Source: JADJPO01 sp963724535
GTDB lineage: Bacteria > Actinomycetota > Actinomycetes > Actinomycetales > Kineosporiaceae
Reading direction: 5' to 3'
Assembly (NCBI GenBank): GCA_963724535.1
Contig: CAVRVD010000002.1
Coordinates: forward strand, 62,001-126,000
Length of the DNA stretch: 64,000 bases
This document shows positions 22,856 to 31,780 of this stretch, piece by piece. The notes under the pieces are model-generated. The model was not told the origin of the DNA. It made no database searches and saw only the letters and a program-made list of their open reading frames with translations. Position 1 is the first letter of the stretch; each line of letters begins with the position of its first letter. The position numbers were made by a program, and so were the translations under genes.

Positions 22856-25427
22856 ATGGCCACCTACCTGTACCGCCTGGGACGACTCGCCGCCCGCCGC
22901 GCCTGGGCCGTCGTGCTGACCTGGATGCTGCTGCTCGCCCTGGCGATCACCGGCGCCGCCACCCTCGGCAAGCCGTTCACCAGCACCATGAGCATCCCGG
23001 GCACCGAGTTTCAGCAGGTGCTCGACGACCTGCAGACCTCGCTGCCCGCCGCGGCCGGTGGCCTGGGCACGATCGTGCTGGCCACCGAGGACGGCCGACC
23101 GTTCACTCCCGAGCAGCAGCAGGGCGTGGCCGCCGTGGTCGGGCAGTGGTCGACGATCGACGGCGTCGACACCACCATCGACCCGTTCGCTGCGCAGCAG
23201 CAGCTGGACGACGCCGCGGATCAGGTCAGCGCCGGTGGCGGGCGCAGCTCGACGAGGCCCGCCGCACCCTCGCCGCCCAGCAGGAGGAGCTGACCCAGCA
23301 ACGCGCCCAGCTCGACGCGGCCGTCGCCGCCGGAGCCGGCGCGCCCGTCGAGCGGCCGAGCAGCTCGCCGCCGCGCAGGCCCAGCTCGATGCGGCCGAGC
23401 GGGAGATCGCCGCCCAGGCGGCCCAGCTGCTCCAGGGTGAGCGCCAGGCGGCGCTCACCGACGGGCTGCGCACGGTGACCGAGCGCGGCGACGTCGCCGT
23501 GGCCCAGGTGCGCTTCGACGTCCCGATGAACTCGGTGCCGCAGGCCACCAAGGACGTCGTCGTCGTCGTCGGCGCCGACCTGGCCGACCGACGGGGTGCG
23601 CGTCGACTACTCCAAGGACATCGTCCAGGACCTGAACGTCTTCGGTCCGGTGAGGCCGTCGGTCTGGCCGTCGCGGCGGTCGTGCTGGTGGTGATGCTCG
23701 GCTCGCTGCTCGCCGCCGGTCTGCCGCTGCTCACCGCCTTGATCGGGGTGGCGGTCGGCCTGCTCGGGGCGGTCACGATGACCCAGTGGGTGGACATGAC
23801 CGACGTCACCCCGGCGCTGGCCCTCATGCTCGGCCTGGCGGTCGGCATCGACTACGCGCTGTTCCTGGTCAACCGGCACCGCGAGCAGCTCGCCCGCGGC
23901 ATGGCCCTCGAGGAGTCGATCGGCCGGGCCACCGGGACCGCCGGCAGCGCCGTGCTGTTCGCCGGGCTGACCGTCATCGTGGCGCTGGCCGCGCTGCACT
24001 ATCACCGGATCCCGTTCCTGGCCATCATGGGATACGTCGCTGCGGCGACGGTGGCCCTCGCCGTCCTGATCTCGCTCACCTTCACCCCGGCACTGCTGCG
24101 CCTGATCGGCCCCCGGGTGCTCTCCCCGCGCTCGCGCCGGGCCCTGGCCCAGCACCTGGCGGCCGAGGAGGCCGAGGCGGAGGTCGAGGACGCGCAGACC
24201 GCCCAGGACCCGGCCGGCCACCCGCGTGGCGCCGGCTGGGGCGGTCTGGTGACCCGACGCCCCCTGCTCACCCTGGTACTGGCCACCATCGGCCTCGCGG
24301 TGATGGCGATCCCGGCGGCGAGCCTGCGGCTGGGTCTGCCCGACGGCGCCTACGAACCGCACGACTCGACGGCATACCGTACCTACGCCGCGATCGGTGA
24401 CAACTTCGGCGCCGGGCAGAACGGGCCGGTGATCGCGGTCGCCGCGCTCGACCAGGTCCAGGCCACCGGCGTGGACGCCGCGGCCCTGGCCGACCTGCAA
24501 CTGACCGTCGCCGAACGGCTCAAGGCCACCGACGGCGTGGCGTACGTCGTCCCGATCGGGGCCAGCCCGGACGGTGCCCGGCTCGCCTTCCAGCTGGTGC
24601 CAACCACCGGTCCGTCCGACGACGCCACCGCCGACCTGGTGCACCGACTGCGCGAGGACGCCTCGACGCTGGTCGAGGAGCAGGGCCTGGTCTCGCTCGG
24701 CTTCACCGGGCAGACCGTCGCCAACATCGACATCTCGCAGGCCCTGGCCAGCGCGTTGCCGGTGTACCTCGCCGTCGTGGTGGGGATCTCGCTGATCCTG
24801 CTGCTGCTGGTCTTCCGCTCGGTCGTGGTGCCGGTGCTGGCCACGGCCGGCTTCCTGCTCTCTGTCGCCGCGGCGTTCGGCGCCGTGGTCGCGGTCTACC
24901 AGTGGGGATGGCTGGGCGCGCTGTTCGGGGTGGAACAGACCGGCCTGGTGCTGAGCTTCCTGCCGACCCTGGTGATCGGCATCCTGTTCGGGTTGGCGAT
25001 GGACTACCAGATGTTCCTGGTCACCGGCATGCGTGAGGCCTGGAGGCACGGGCACACCGCCCGTACCGCGGTGCACACCGGGTTCCGGCACGGCGTCCGG
25101 GTGGTGACCGCGGCCGCGCTGATCATGACTGCGGTGTTCGCCAGCTTCGTCCACGCCGAGCTCACGGCGGTCCGGCCGATCGGGTTCGCGCTCGCCGTCG
25201 GGGTGCTCATCGACGCCTTCGTCGTCCGGATGACCGCGATGCCCGCGATCATGTACCTGCTCGGTGAGCGGGCCTGGTACCAGCCGCGGTGGCTGGACCG
25301 GCTACCCGACCTGGACGTCGAGGGCACCCAGCTGGCGGCGAGGCTGACCGCACCGACGCGGGCCGGCCCGTCCTCGGCCGGCGGCAACCAGTCGGCTGAT
25401 GCGGCGGGCGGCGCGGCCGATCCATAG
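22856..25427 (+). pseudogene. MMPL/RND-superfamily exporter with four frameshifts
   Basis: The gene encodes an 850-residue-class MMPL transporter. The N-terminus (MATYLYRLGRLAARRAWAVV, first membrane segment, SIPGTEFQQVLDDLQ) is in one frame from ATG 22856. Coding then moves through three further frame changes and back: AQLDEARRTLAAQQEELTQ after about 23235, QLAAAQAQLDAAEREIAAQA after about 23345, TDGVRVDYSKDIVQDLNVF after about 23590, and EAVGLAVAAVVLVVML from about 23652. The rest is open, with GLAVGIDYALFLVNRHRE and GLAMDYQMFLVTGMREAW, the proton-relay segments. All lesions lie in the first periplasmic loop within 420 nt. Confidence 0.85.
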
Positions 25428-25436
25428 GCGAGCAGG

Positions 25437-25454
25437 CGTATCAGAACCGATACG
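25437..25454. promoter_or_regulatory. Inverted repeat at the promoter of the AbiEii/antitoxin pair
   Basis: CGTATC (25437-25442) and GATACG (25449-25454) flank AGAACC. TACGAT at 25451-25456 looks like a -10 box, with an ATG at 25463. Toxin-antitoxin operons are usually repressed by their antitoxin at such sites; binding by the downstream HTH protein is inferred. Confidence 0.5.
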
Positions 25455-25463
25455 ATCGAGGCA

Positions 25464-25907
25464 TGTGTCCCGACCGGGCCGGACTTGCGCCAGCTGCGTC
25501 GGACGCGGCCCCTGGAGGTCGAGGTGGTCGACCTCGGTGACGGGACCAGGCTGCGGGTGCCCACCCTGGCGGAGATCCTGCGGGTCAAGGCCTTCCTCGT
25601 CGTGCAGCGCAACCAGGTGCGCGACTATCTCGACACCGTGGCCCTGGCCGACCGGATGGGAGAGGCCGCCGTCGAGGTCCTGCTCGGCATCGACGACTAC
25701 TACGCCGACCGCTCCGGCGAGCCCGACTCGGTGCTGACCGTCGTCGTCCAGCGGCTGAGCGAACCGAACCCACGGGACGAACGGGTGACCGCCCAGCTGT
25801 CCTCGTACAGGAAGCTCGACCCGCGCTGGCATGCATGGTCCGACGTGGTGGCCGCCACCCAGGCGCTCGCCGATGCGCTCCTCGAACGGCTCGAACGGGA
25901 GGCGTGA
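25464..25907 (+). pseudogene. AbiEii/AbiGii nucleotidyltransferase toxin, C-terminal relic
   Basis: The frame reads GPDLRQLRRTRPLEVEVVDL, VPTLAEILRVKAFLVVQRNQ, VRDYLDTVALADRMG and a helical tail. This is the C-terminal part of AbiEii-family nucleotidyltransferases. The N-terminal half with the GG(S/T)xx catalytic motif is missing. The ATG at 25463 behind the retained promoter is out of frame with it, and only a TTG (25485) could start the fragment. Its stop overlaps the antitoxin start by one base. Confidence 0.72.
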
Positions 25908-26356
25908 TGGCCCTCGCCTTCCGCAACGTCACGGCCGAGCCGACGGACCCGGTCGAGTCCTGGCCCTACGAGGCGCTGGTCACCGCCATCGAGCGGGGCG
26001 GCGTCACCGACTGGGCGCGGATCACCCGGGCCATCGACGACGACCCCTGGGGCCCGGTGGCCCGCGACGTCGAGGCCTATCTGGGCTACGCCGCGCCGTA
26101 CGGGGTGGGGCCGCTGCTGCACCGGGCGGTCGCCCGCGCTCGCGAGGCGACCGAGGAGCGCGAGCGCGCCGAGGTGGCTGCGGAGGTGGCCCGGCTGATC
26201 GAGCAGTCCGGTCTGTCCGTGGACGCCGTGGCCCGCCGGATCGGCACGTCCCGGTCACGGCTGTCGACCTACCGCTCGGGTCGCGTCGTCCCGTCGGCGG
26301 CGCTCATGGTCCGCTTGCGCCGACTCGTCGACCGGGTCCGGTCGCCGGGGTCGTGA
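25907..26356 (+). CDS. HTH antitoxin of an AbiEii-type pair
   Basis: The 149-residue protein starts MALAFRNVTAEPTDPVESWP YEALVTAIERGG and carries a C-terminal helix-turn-helix (VARLIEQSGLSVDAVARRIG, TSRSRLSTYRSGRVVPSAAL). This architecture is familiar from HTH antitoxins partnered with AbiEii nucleotidyltransferases in actinobacteria. The toxin beside it is truncated, so the antitoxin is now an orphan. Translation is coupled through TGATG. Confidence 0.75.
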   Translation: MALAFRNVTAEPTDPVESWPYEALVTAIERGGVTDWARITRAIDDDPWGPVARDVEAYLGYAAPYGVGPLLHRAVARAREATEERERAEVAAEVARLIEQSGLSVDAVARRIGTSRSRLSTYRSGRVVPSAALMVRLRRLVDRVRSPGS

Positions 26357-26366
26357 CGGGCAGCGG

Positions 26367-27623
26367 TTGCGCCCGGTCGGGTCCACCCCCGTCGCTGTGC
26401 GCGTCGACGTCGGCAGGCGGGCAACGCGCCTCACCACCCACGCCCGAGTGACCGCCAAGGGCCGCGGTCTGGAGCATGCCCGGATCCTGCTCGGGGACGG
26501 CCTGCTCACGAGCGAGGGCGAGGAGCATCGGCGCCACCGCCGCGCCCTGCAGCCGGCGTTCCATCCCGAGCACATGGCCGCCTACCTGGCGTTCATGCTG
26601 GCCGCGGCGAACCGCTCGATGTCCACCTGGCGTGATGGGCGGGAGATCGACCTCACCCGGCAGATGTCCGCGCTCACCCTGGATGCGGTCGCCAGCGCGC
26701 TGTTCGGCGACGACCTGCGCGAGCGGGCGGACGACGTCCAGGCCGCCATGGAGACCTTCCTCGGCGACTTCCGGGTCGTCATGCTGCCGTTCGGGCGACG
26801 ACTGCTGGAGCAGTACCCGCCCCGGCGCCGCCGCCTCGAGGCCGCCTGGGCGAGTCTGGACGGCGTTGTCGAGGCCATCGTCGCCGGTCTGCGCACGGCC
26901 CGGTCCGAGGGTCGCGACGCGGCCGGCCTGACCACCGAACGCGGCACCGTCACCCGCCAGCTCCTCTCCGGTCCGGTCCCGCTGAGCGACACCCAGATCC
27001 GCGACCACGTCCTCACGCTGCTGCTCGCCGGACACGAGACCACGGCGATGGGCCTGACCTGGGCCTACGTCCTGCTCGCCGATGACCCCGACCTGCTCAC
27101 CGCGTTGCAGCGCGAATGGGACGGCGCCCCCACCGCTCTGGACCCGCTGACCCTGCCCGCCACCCTGCCGCTGACCACCGCCGTGGTGGCCGAGACCTTC
27201 CGGCTGCGGCCCCCGGCCTGGCTCATCGGACGGCGGGCCACGGCGCCGTTCCGGCTCGGCGGCCTGGACATCACGCCCGGCACGTTGGTCATCGTCACCC
27301 CGGCCGGGCTGCATCGCGACGCACGCTGGTGGCCCGAGCCCGACAGCTTCGACCCCGGCCGCTGGTTGGCCACCGGTCCGGCCGGTGCCGTGCACTTCAC
27401 CCCACGGCTGTCCGGGCAGCCACGCGGGGCCTACTTCCCCTTCGGCGCCGGTCCGCGGCAGTGCATCGGCGAGCAGTTCGCCTGGATCGAGGCCACCGCC
27501 CTGCTGGCCGAGCTCGGTCGGCGGTGGACGGTCGACGTGCACCGCCCGCTGCCCGCCCCGGGCCCGGCCTCGATCACGCTGCGCCCCGGCGGGGTCGTCC
27601 GGGCCACCCTGCACGCTCGCTGA
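26367..27623 (+). CDS. Cytochrome P450 lacking its N-terminal region
   Basis: The 418-residue sequence has the P450 I-helix LLLAGHETTAMG, the K-helix ETFRLRPP (ExxR), the meander DSFDPGRW and the haem loop FGAGPRQCIGEQF with Cys366 as iron ligand. The first 60-80 residues of a normal P450 are missing: similarity starts at THARVTAKGRGLEHARILLG, barely 30 codons after the TTG at 26367. The 5' sequence follows the antitoxin stop by 10 nt with no ribosome binding site. It is therefore probably a deletion derivative; substrate unknown. Confidence 0.8.
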   Translation: MRPVGSTPVAVRVDVGRRATRLTTHARVTAKGRGLEHARILLGDGLLTSEGEEHRRHRRALQPAFHPEHMAAYLAFMLAAANRSMSTWRDGREIDLTRQMSALTLDAVASALFGDDLRERADDVQAAMETFLGDFRVVMLPFGRRLLEQYPPRRRRLEAAWASLDGVVEAIVAGLRTARSEGRDAAGLTTERGTVTRQLLSGPVPLSDTQIRDHVLTLLLAGHETTAMGLTWAYVLLADDPDLLTALQREWDGAPTALDPLTLPATLPLTTAVVAETFRLRPPAWLIGRRATAPFRLGGLDITPGTLVIVTPAGLHRDARWWPEPDSFDPGRWLATGPAGAVHFTPRLSGQPRGAYFPFGAGPRQCIGEQFAWIEATALLAELGRRWTVDVHRPLPAPGPASITLRPGGVVRATLHAR

Positions 27624-27708
27624 CGCCACCCGCGCCCTGGGCGCCGACGGTGAGCAGACCGCGCACTCCAGGTGCGCTCGGGTCGTGAGCCCGGGGAAGT
27701 CGGATGCC

Positions 27709-28302
27709 ATGCTGCGCCGCGTGCCGATCCGTAGCCTCGCCGTCTTCCTCGCCTCCAGCCCCGGCGCCGACGCGGCCCTGGGTCGGCTGGCCCGCGATGT
27801 CGGTCGGGAGATCGCCGAACGGGACATCGAGCTGGTCTACGGTGCCGGCGGGCGCGGGCTGATGGGCGACCTCGCCCGAGGGGCCCTGGACGCCGGGGGC
27901 CGGGTGGTCGGAGTGATCCCGCGGGAGATGATGCGGCGGGAGTGGGGCCGTGACGACCTCACCGAGCTGCACGTCGTCGAGTCGATGCACGAGCGCAAGG
28001 CCCTGATGGCGCAGCGGGCCGACGCGTTCCTGGCCCTGCCCGGAGGCCTCGGCACCCTGGAGGAGATCTTCGAGGTCTGGACCTGGCGGGTGCTCGGCTT
28101 CCACGACAAGCCGGTGGGCTTCCTGGACATCGCGGGCTTCTGGGGCCCGCTGCTGGGGGCGATCCACGGACTGGCCGATGCCGAGTTCATGAAGCCGTCG
28201 GCTCTCCAGGACCTGGTCGTCGCGCAGACCCTGGACGACGCGCTGGCCGCCCTCGCCGAGCGACTCGTCCCCGTCGACCCCGGGCTTCGACCCGGGACGT
28301 GA
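27709..28302 (+). CDS. LOG-family protein (cytokinin riboside 5'-monophosphate phosphoribohydrolase-like)
   Basis: This 197-residue Rossmann-like protein shows VYGAGGRGLMGDLARGALD, VVGVIPREM and the family signature ALPGGLGTLEEIFEVWTW. LOG/TIGR00730 enzymes cleave nucleoside 5'-monophosphates, releasing the base, for example in cytokinin activation. ATG 27709 gives the usual N-terminus; GTG 27685 and GTG 27721 are alternatives. Confidence 0.9.
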   Translation: MLRRVPIRSLAVFLASSPGADAALGRLARDVGREIAERDIELVYGAGGRGLMGDLARGALDAGGRVVGVIPREMMRREWGRDDLTELHVVESMHERKALMAQRADAFLALPGGLGTLEEIFEVWTWRVLGFHDKPVGFLDIAGFWGPLLGAIHGLADAEFMKPSALQDLVVAQTLDDALAALAERLVPVDPGLRPGT

Positions 28303-28319
28303 CCGCCTCGCGGGTCCGG

Positions 28320-28511
28320 TCAGCCCCGATGGGCGTGCTGCACCGACGTGTCCGGCCCGGGGAAGACGAGCGCCTCGTGCCCGTCGTCGAAGCGGACGAG
28401 GTACGGGGGCGCGCCGTCCTCCCCACGGATCTCAAGGATCTCCGCGCTGCGGTCGTGGTCGCCGACCGTGCGCCCGTGAACGAGCAGGATGTCACCGACT
28501 GCTGCCTGCAT
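28320..28511 (-). CDS. DUF1918 domain protein
   Basis: This 63-residue single-domain protein starts MQAAVGDILLVHGRTVGDHD and contains GAPPYLVRFDDGHEALVFPG, the conserved core of DUF1918. The fold is an SH3-like barrel; the function is unknown, though such proteins are often stress-associated in actinobacteria. GAGGAGGAG lies just upstream of the ATG. Confidence 0.88.
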   Translation of the reverse strand: MQAAVGDILLVHGRTVGDHDRSAEILEIRGEDGAPPYLVRFDDGHEALVFPGPDTSVQHAHRG

Positions 28512-28640
28512 GAGGTCTCCTCCTCCTGGCTGTCCGTCTCCTGGCTATCCGTGAGCCCAGCCTCTCGCCGAGGCCGACCGGGCGGAAGGGACTGCTGGGC
28601 CCGAGACGCTCCGGCCGCGGTCCCACCCACGGGCTCTGGG

Positions 28641-28760
28641 TCACAGAGCGGCGATCTCGGCGGCGCTCAGATGGTCCAGGCCGAGTGTCGCAAGGGTCCG
28701 GCGGCCTTCGGCCCGGAAGTCGCGGGCGAGCACCACCGAGGCGATCGCGATCACCGAATC
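28641..28760 (-). pseudogene. Unidentified C-terminal gene fragment
   Basis: About 39 codons read VIAIASVVLARDFRAEGRR then TLATLGLDHLSAAEIAAL and a stop. The composition and codon use look like real coding sequence, but upstream on this strand it gives way to the SRPBCC relic of the other strand. I cannot assign a family. Confidence 0.35.
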
Positions 28761-28770
28761 CATCACCGGC

Positions 28771-29025
28771 GTGGCCACCCCGACCCGGTTCGTGCTCGCC
28801 TGGGACATCGGTGTGACCTGGCAGCTCGAGCCCGACCCGGCGTGTGCTGGCGAGGTCGAGGTGCGCTTCGTCGAGGTCGGGCCCGAGCGCACCCGGGTCG
28901 AGCTGGAGCACCGGCACCTCGACCGTCATGGCGACGGCTGGCAGGGCGCCCGTTCCGCGCTGACCTCGGACGACGGCTGGCCGGTGTACCTGCAGCGGTT
29001 CGCGGATCTCGTCACGGCCGGCTGA
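28771..29025 (+). pseudogene. SRPBCC (AHSA1-like) protein, C-terminal relic
   Basis: The frame reads TPTRFVLAWDIGVTWQLEPD, VEVRFVEVGPERTRVELEHR and WPVYLQRFADLVTAG, the second half of an AHSA1/SRPBCC ligand-binding domain (usual length about 150-160 residues). Only about 85 residues remain; the first beta-strands and start are missing. Confidence 0.7.
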
Positions 29026-29057
29026 GCAGCGCCTCGTCGTCTGAGTTCGGTCCTCGT

Positions 29058-29391
29058 GTGGCAGTCAACTCGACGCTGGAGCCGCTGGCTCTGCCCGCCG
29101 CGCGGCTCAGGGGCATGACGGACGACGGCGCGGTGGCGCGCCGTTTCTCGCTCGACCTCGGCGTCGTGGCCGAGGTGCTGCTGGACGACGAGGTGTACAG
29201 CTGGGTGCAGCGCGTCGAGTTCGCGGACACCCGCGGGTGGGTCCTGACTGAAGGCCGCGCTCTCTCGGGTCGACCAGGGGCAGCGGAAATGGGTCGACGA
29301 ACCCGGGATCGACTCCCTGCACACGGTGTGGTTCGAGCTTCACGAAGACCTTCTGGCGAGCCTCGGCATCGAGCGCCATCACGAAGGCTGA
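29058..29391 (+). pseudogene. Winged-helix regulator paralogue with internal deletion and frameshift
   Basis: The 5' part (LALPAARLRGMTDDGAVARR, VVAEVLLDDEVYSWVQRVEF) matches residues 10-60 of the intact protein encoded at 34408-35043. After LTEG, and in another frame, ALSRVDQGQRKWVDEPGIDS and HTVWFELHEDLLASLGIE match the last 45 residues of the same protein. The middle 100 or so residues are deleted. It is a dead paralogue 5 kb upstream of the living copy. Confidence 0.75.
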
Positions 29392-29497
29392 GTCGGGGTT
29401 GAGAACGACGCCGACTGGCCATCCCCGGGGTGGATCGAGACCCGTGCCGTCGGCGGTGGTCGTGGCGCGCATGGACAGACGGGGGCAGGATGGAGGC

Positions 29498-29960
29498 ATG
29501 AGCGAGTGGCAGGAGCCTGCTGCGCGAGGGCCGCAGTGGGAGGTCGTGCGAGTGGGGGCCCCCGAGCGCGACGCGGCGACGCGCGACCTCCTGGCGCATC
29601 TGGAGGCCGGCCGGTTGACGTCGGTCGCGTATGAGGACCGATACGGTCCAGGTCTCCCGGGCCACGACGTGGGGGAGACTGTTGCCGATCTTCGCCGATC
29701 TGCCGGACCCGCGGCCATCGCCACCGGCAACGATGATGCCGTCGCACCAGGCGTTGCCCAGCGACTCACAGGACGCCCCGAGCCCCTACCGGAGCGGCGG
29801 CGCAGGCCGAGAGCGATGGCGCGAGACGGCCGTGGCAGCGGCTCCAATCGTGGCCCTGCTGCTGTTCTTCCTCACCGGATCGTGGCTCTGGTTTCTGGCC
29901 ATCCCCTTGGTGGCAGTGATCGCCTACGGTGGCAAGGGGCGGCCACCGCGTCGCCGATAG
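29498..29960 (+). pseudogene. DUF1707 membrane protein with frameshift
   Basis: From ATG 29498 the first frame gives VVRVGAPERDAATRDLLAHL and AGRLTSVAYEDR, the DUF1707 domain. Near 29640 the coding frame changes to VQVSRATTWGRLLPIFADLP DP, then a C-terminal hydrophobic pair IVALLLFFLTGSWLWFLAIP. One base change would restore a 150-residue protein. A TGGAGGC motif precedes the ATG. Confidence 0.7.
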
Positions 29961-30512
29961 CGGGCGATGCTGGAACTGAGCTTCACCACGTCGAGCGGAC
30001 CGGCCAACCTCCGACTACGTACAGACGGGGCAAGATCCGCACGGCGACCCGCTGGTGATGGTGACGTCGACCGGCCGAGAGGGCGGTCAGGCGCAGCAGC
30101 GCCGCGAGTACCGTGAAGATCGTCAAGAACCGCGACGGATACGTCGTTGCGTAGCCGACGCAAGCGTTGCCGAGCGCAAGGCGGTCTGTCGTTGGCTCGA
30201 CGGGTACACCTATGCCGTGCTGCGCAGGAGTGCGCCCGGCCGCGCCGAGCTGACGCCTCCGCCGCCTCACCGGTGATCCTGGAGCCGGGCGGTGCCGCAG
30301 CCAGGCGGCCACCTCGTGGACCACGCGGGTGCTGTGCCGACGACGAACACGCCGACGCGCCGTGCTCGCTCGATCATCAGGACTATCCGGAATCCGGCGG
30401 TCGCACCGTGCCCGGTTCGGTGATCCAGACGGCGCAAGGCAGTGTGCTGGTCTCGCCACGGTGATCGTCTCGTCGCCCAGGGCCAACCCGGCGGCGTTCT
30501 TGAGAACCGCTG
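29961..30512 (+). other. Stretch without a supported gene
   Basis: These 552 nt contain long open frames on both strands, but none reads like a known protein. A minus-strand segment (GATAGFRIVLMIERARRVG, about 30335-30395) has protein-like composition and may be a piece of an unidentified gene. Both flanks are relics. Confidence 0.4.
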
Positions 30513-30717
30513 GTGCTCGTCATCGATGCCAGGAACTACACCGGCCGCCGCGAGGGCCGGTCGAGGGCGGCCTGTTCGGCCCGCGGGTTGAGACGCTCGT
30601 CGTGAACGGCCGCGACCGCACCCGCCTGATCGAGGGCGTCCACCGCCAAGTCGACCTGGTCCGAGCCTGCCTCGACCGGGCCGACCGCGACGGCGTCCCC
30701 GTGACGGGAGTGGTCTG
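30513..30717 (+). pseudogene. NERD-domain (nuclease-related) relic with frameshift
   Basis: One frame reads VLVIDARNYTGRREGR; the next frame continues GGLFGPRVETLVVNGRDRTR and LIEGVHRQVDLVRACLDRAD then GVPVTGVVC. This order is the core of the nuclease-related NERD domain. The frame shifts near 30560, and both ends are lost. Confidence 0.62.
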
Positions 30718-30773
30718 TCGACGTCGCCGGTGTCTACCCCGGTGTCGAGCATCGAACCCGGAGGAGGCAACCC

Positions 30774-31142
30774 ATGAACGACAGTCACGCACTACGCACC
30801 GCACTGGCCTACTACGACGCCTGGACCAGTCACGACTTCGACCGCGCGATGACCCACATCGCCCCGGACGTCGTCTGCCTCGCCCCGCCCGGGCCACTGG
30901 ACGGCGCGCCCGCCGTCCGCGCCTTGATGGAACCGTTCAGCCGGATCGTCACCCGGGCGGAGCTGATCGCGGCGTTCGGCGACGACGACACTGCGCTGCT
31001 GATGTACGACACCGACACCGTGCCGGTGCAGGGGGCGCCGGGGGCGGAGTGCCTGACCGTCGTCGACGGCCTGATCACCCGGATCAGGATCATCTTCGAC
31101 CGCACCCCGTTCACCGCCGCCCGACAGGCCGCCTCCGGTTGA
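30774..31142 (+). CDS. SnoaL-like / NTF2-fold protein
   Basis: The 122-residue protein reads ALAYYDAWTSHDFDRAMTHI, APDVVCLAPPGPLDGAPAVR and ends in VVDGLITRIRIIFDRTPF, the cone-shaped SnoaL/NTF2 fold used by small hydrolases, isomerases and binding proteins. GGAGGCAAC precedes the ATG. It looks intact, unlike both neighbours; the substrate is unknown. Confidence 0.82.
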   Translation: MNDSHALRTALAYYDAWTSHDFDRAMTHIAPDVVCLAPPGPLDGAPAVRALMEPFSRIVTRAELIAAFGDDDTALLMYDTDTVPVQGAPGAECLTVVDGLITRIRIIFDRTPFTAARQAASG

Positions 31143-31192
31143 GGCCGCCGCCCCGGGCCGGGCCTGCGTGCTGGTGTTGCGACACTGGATGC

Positions 31193-31732
31193 GTGCAGTC
31201 GACGCCAGCGGGTCCGTTCGGTGCGCGCCTCGACCACGCTCCGCTGGCGGCCCAGGTCGAGGCGTTCGAGCAGATGGTGTTGTCCAACCCCTGGGTCGCC
31301 GTGGTGGTCGAGCGTCTGCCGCAGCTGGGCCTGCCGGACTGCTGGCTGACGGCCGGTGCGCTGTTTCAGACCGTCTGGAACTGCCTGTCCGCTCGTGAGC
31401 CCTGGGCCGGCATCCGCGACTACGACGTGAACTACTTTCGACCAGACCGATCTGTCCTGGGACGGCGAGGACCGGGCGATCCGCGCGGCGTCCCGTGCCC
31501 GCCCTACACCAGCACGGCGTCCGCGGGCGCCTCGTTCCCAAACGCCAGCTCATGCTTCGCCGTCCGACTGGCAGGCGCGGGCCTGGAGGTGTTCGCGCCC
31601 AAGGGTTTCAGTGATCTGTTCGCGATGCGTGCCGTCCCCAACCCGGTGTTGGCGCCGCGCGCTGTCTACGAGGCCAAGACCGCCCGATGGCAACGGGAAT
31701 GGCCTCAGCTGACCGTCCAGCCCTGGCCCTGA
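31193..31732 (+). pseudogene. Nucleotidyltransferase-family (YkfI/DUF925-like) relic
   Basis: The frame gives FEQMVLSNPWVAVVVERLPQ, CWLTAGALFQTVWNCLSARE, IRDYDVNYF and later GLEVFAPKGFSDLFAMRAVP and EAKTARWQREWPQLTVQPW. This is the DUF925 nucleotidyltransferase family. A surplus T near 31436 breaks the frame just where DQTDLSWDGEDRAIRAA should follow, and about 25 residues before the PYTSTA segment are missing. Confidence 0.72.
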
Positions 31733-31780
31733 TCCCGTAGCTCTCGCCGGGCGGTGGCAGGGAAGTGTCAGGCTGTGCCC

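Noticed and set aside
26367..28302. Natural-product gene cluster around the P450
   Set aside because: There is no synthase, carrier protein or tailoring set; the P450 is truncated and its neighbours are an antitoxin and a LOG-family protein.
14056..31732. Prophage or integrative element
   Set aside because: No integrase, excisionase, structural phage gene, conjugation gene or att-like repeats next to a tRNA were seen; the region is better described as decaying accessory DNA.
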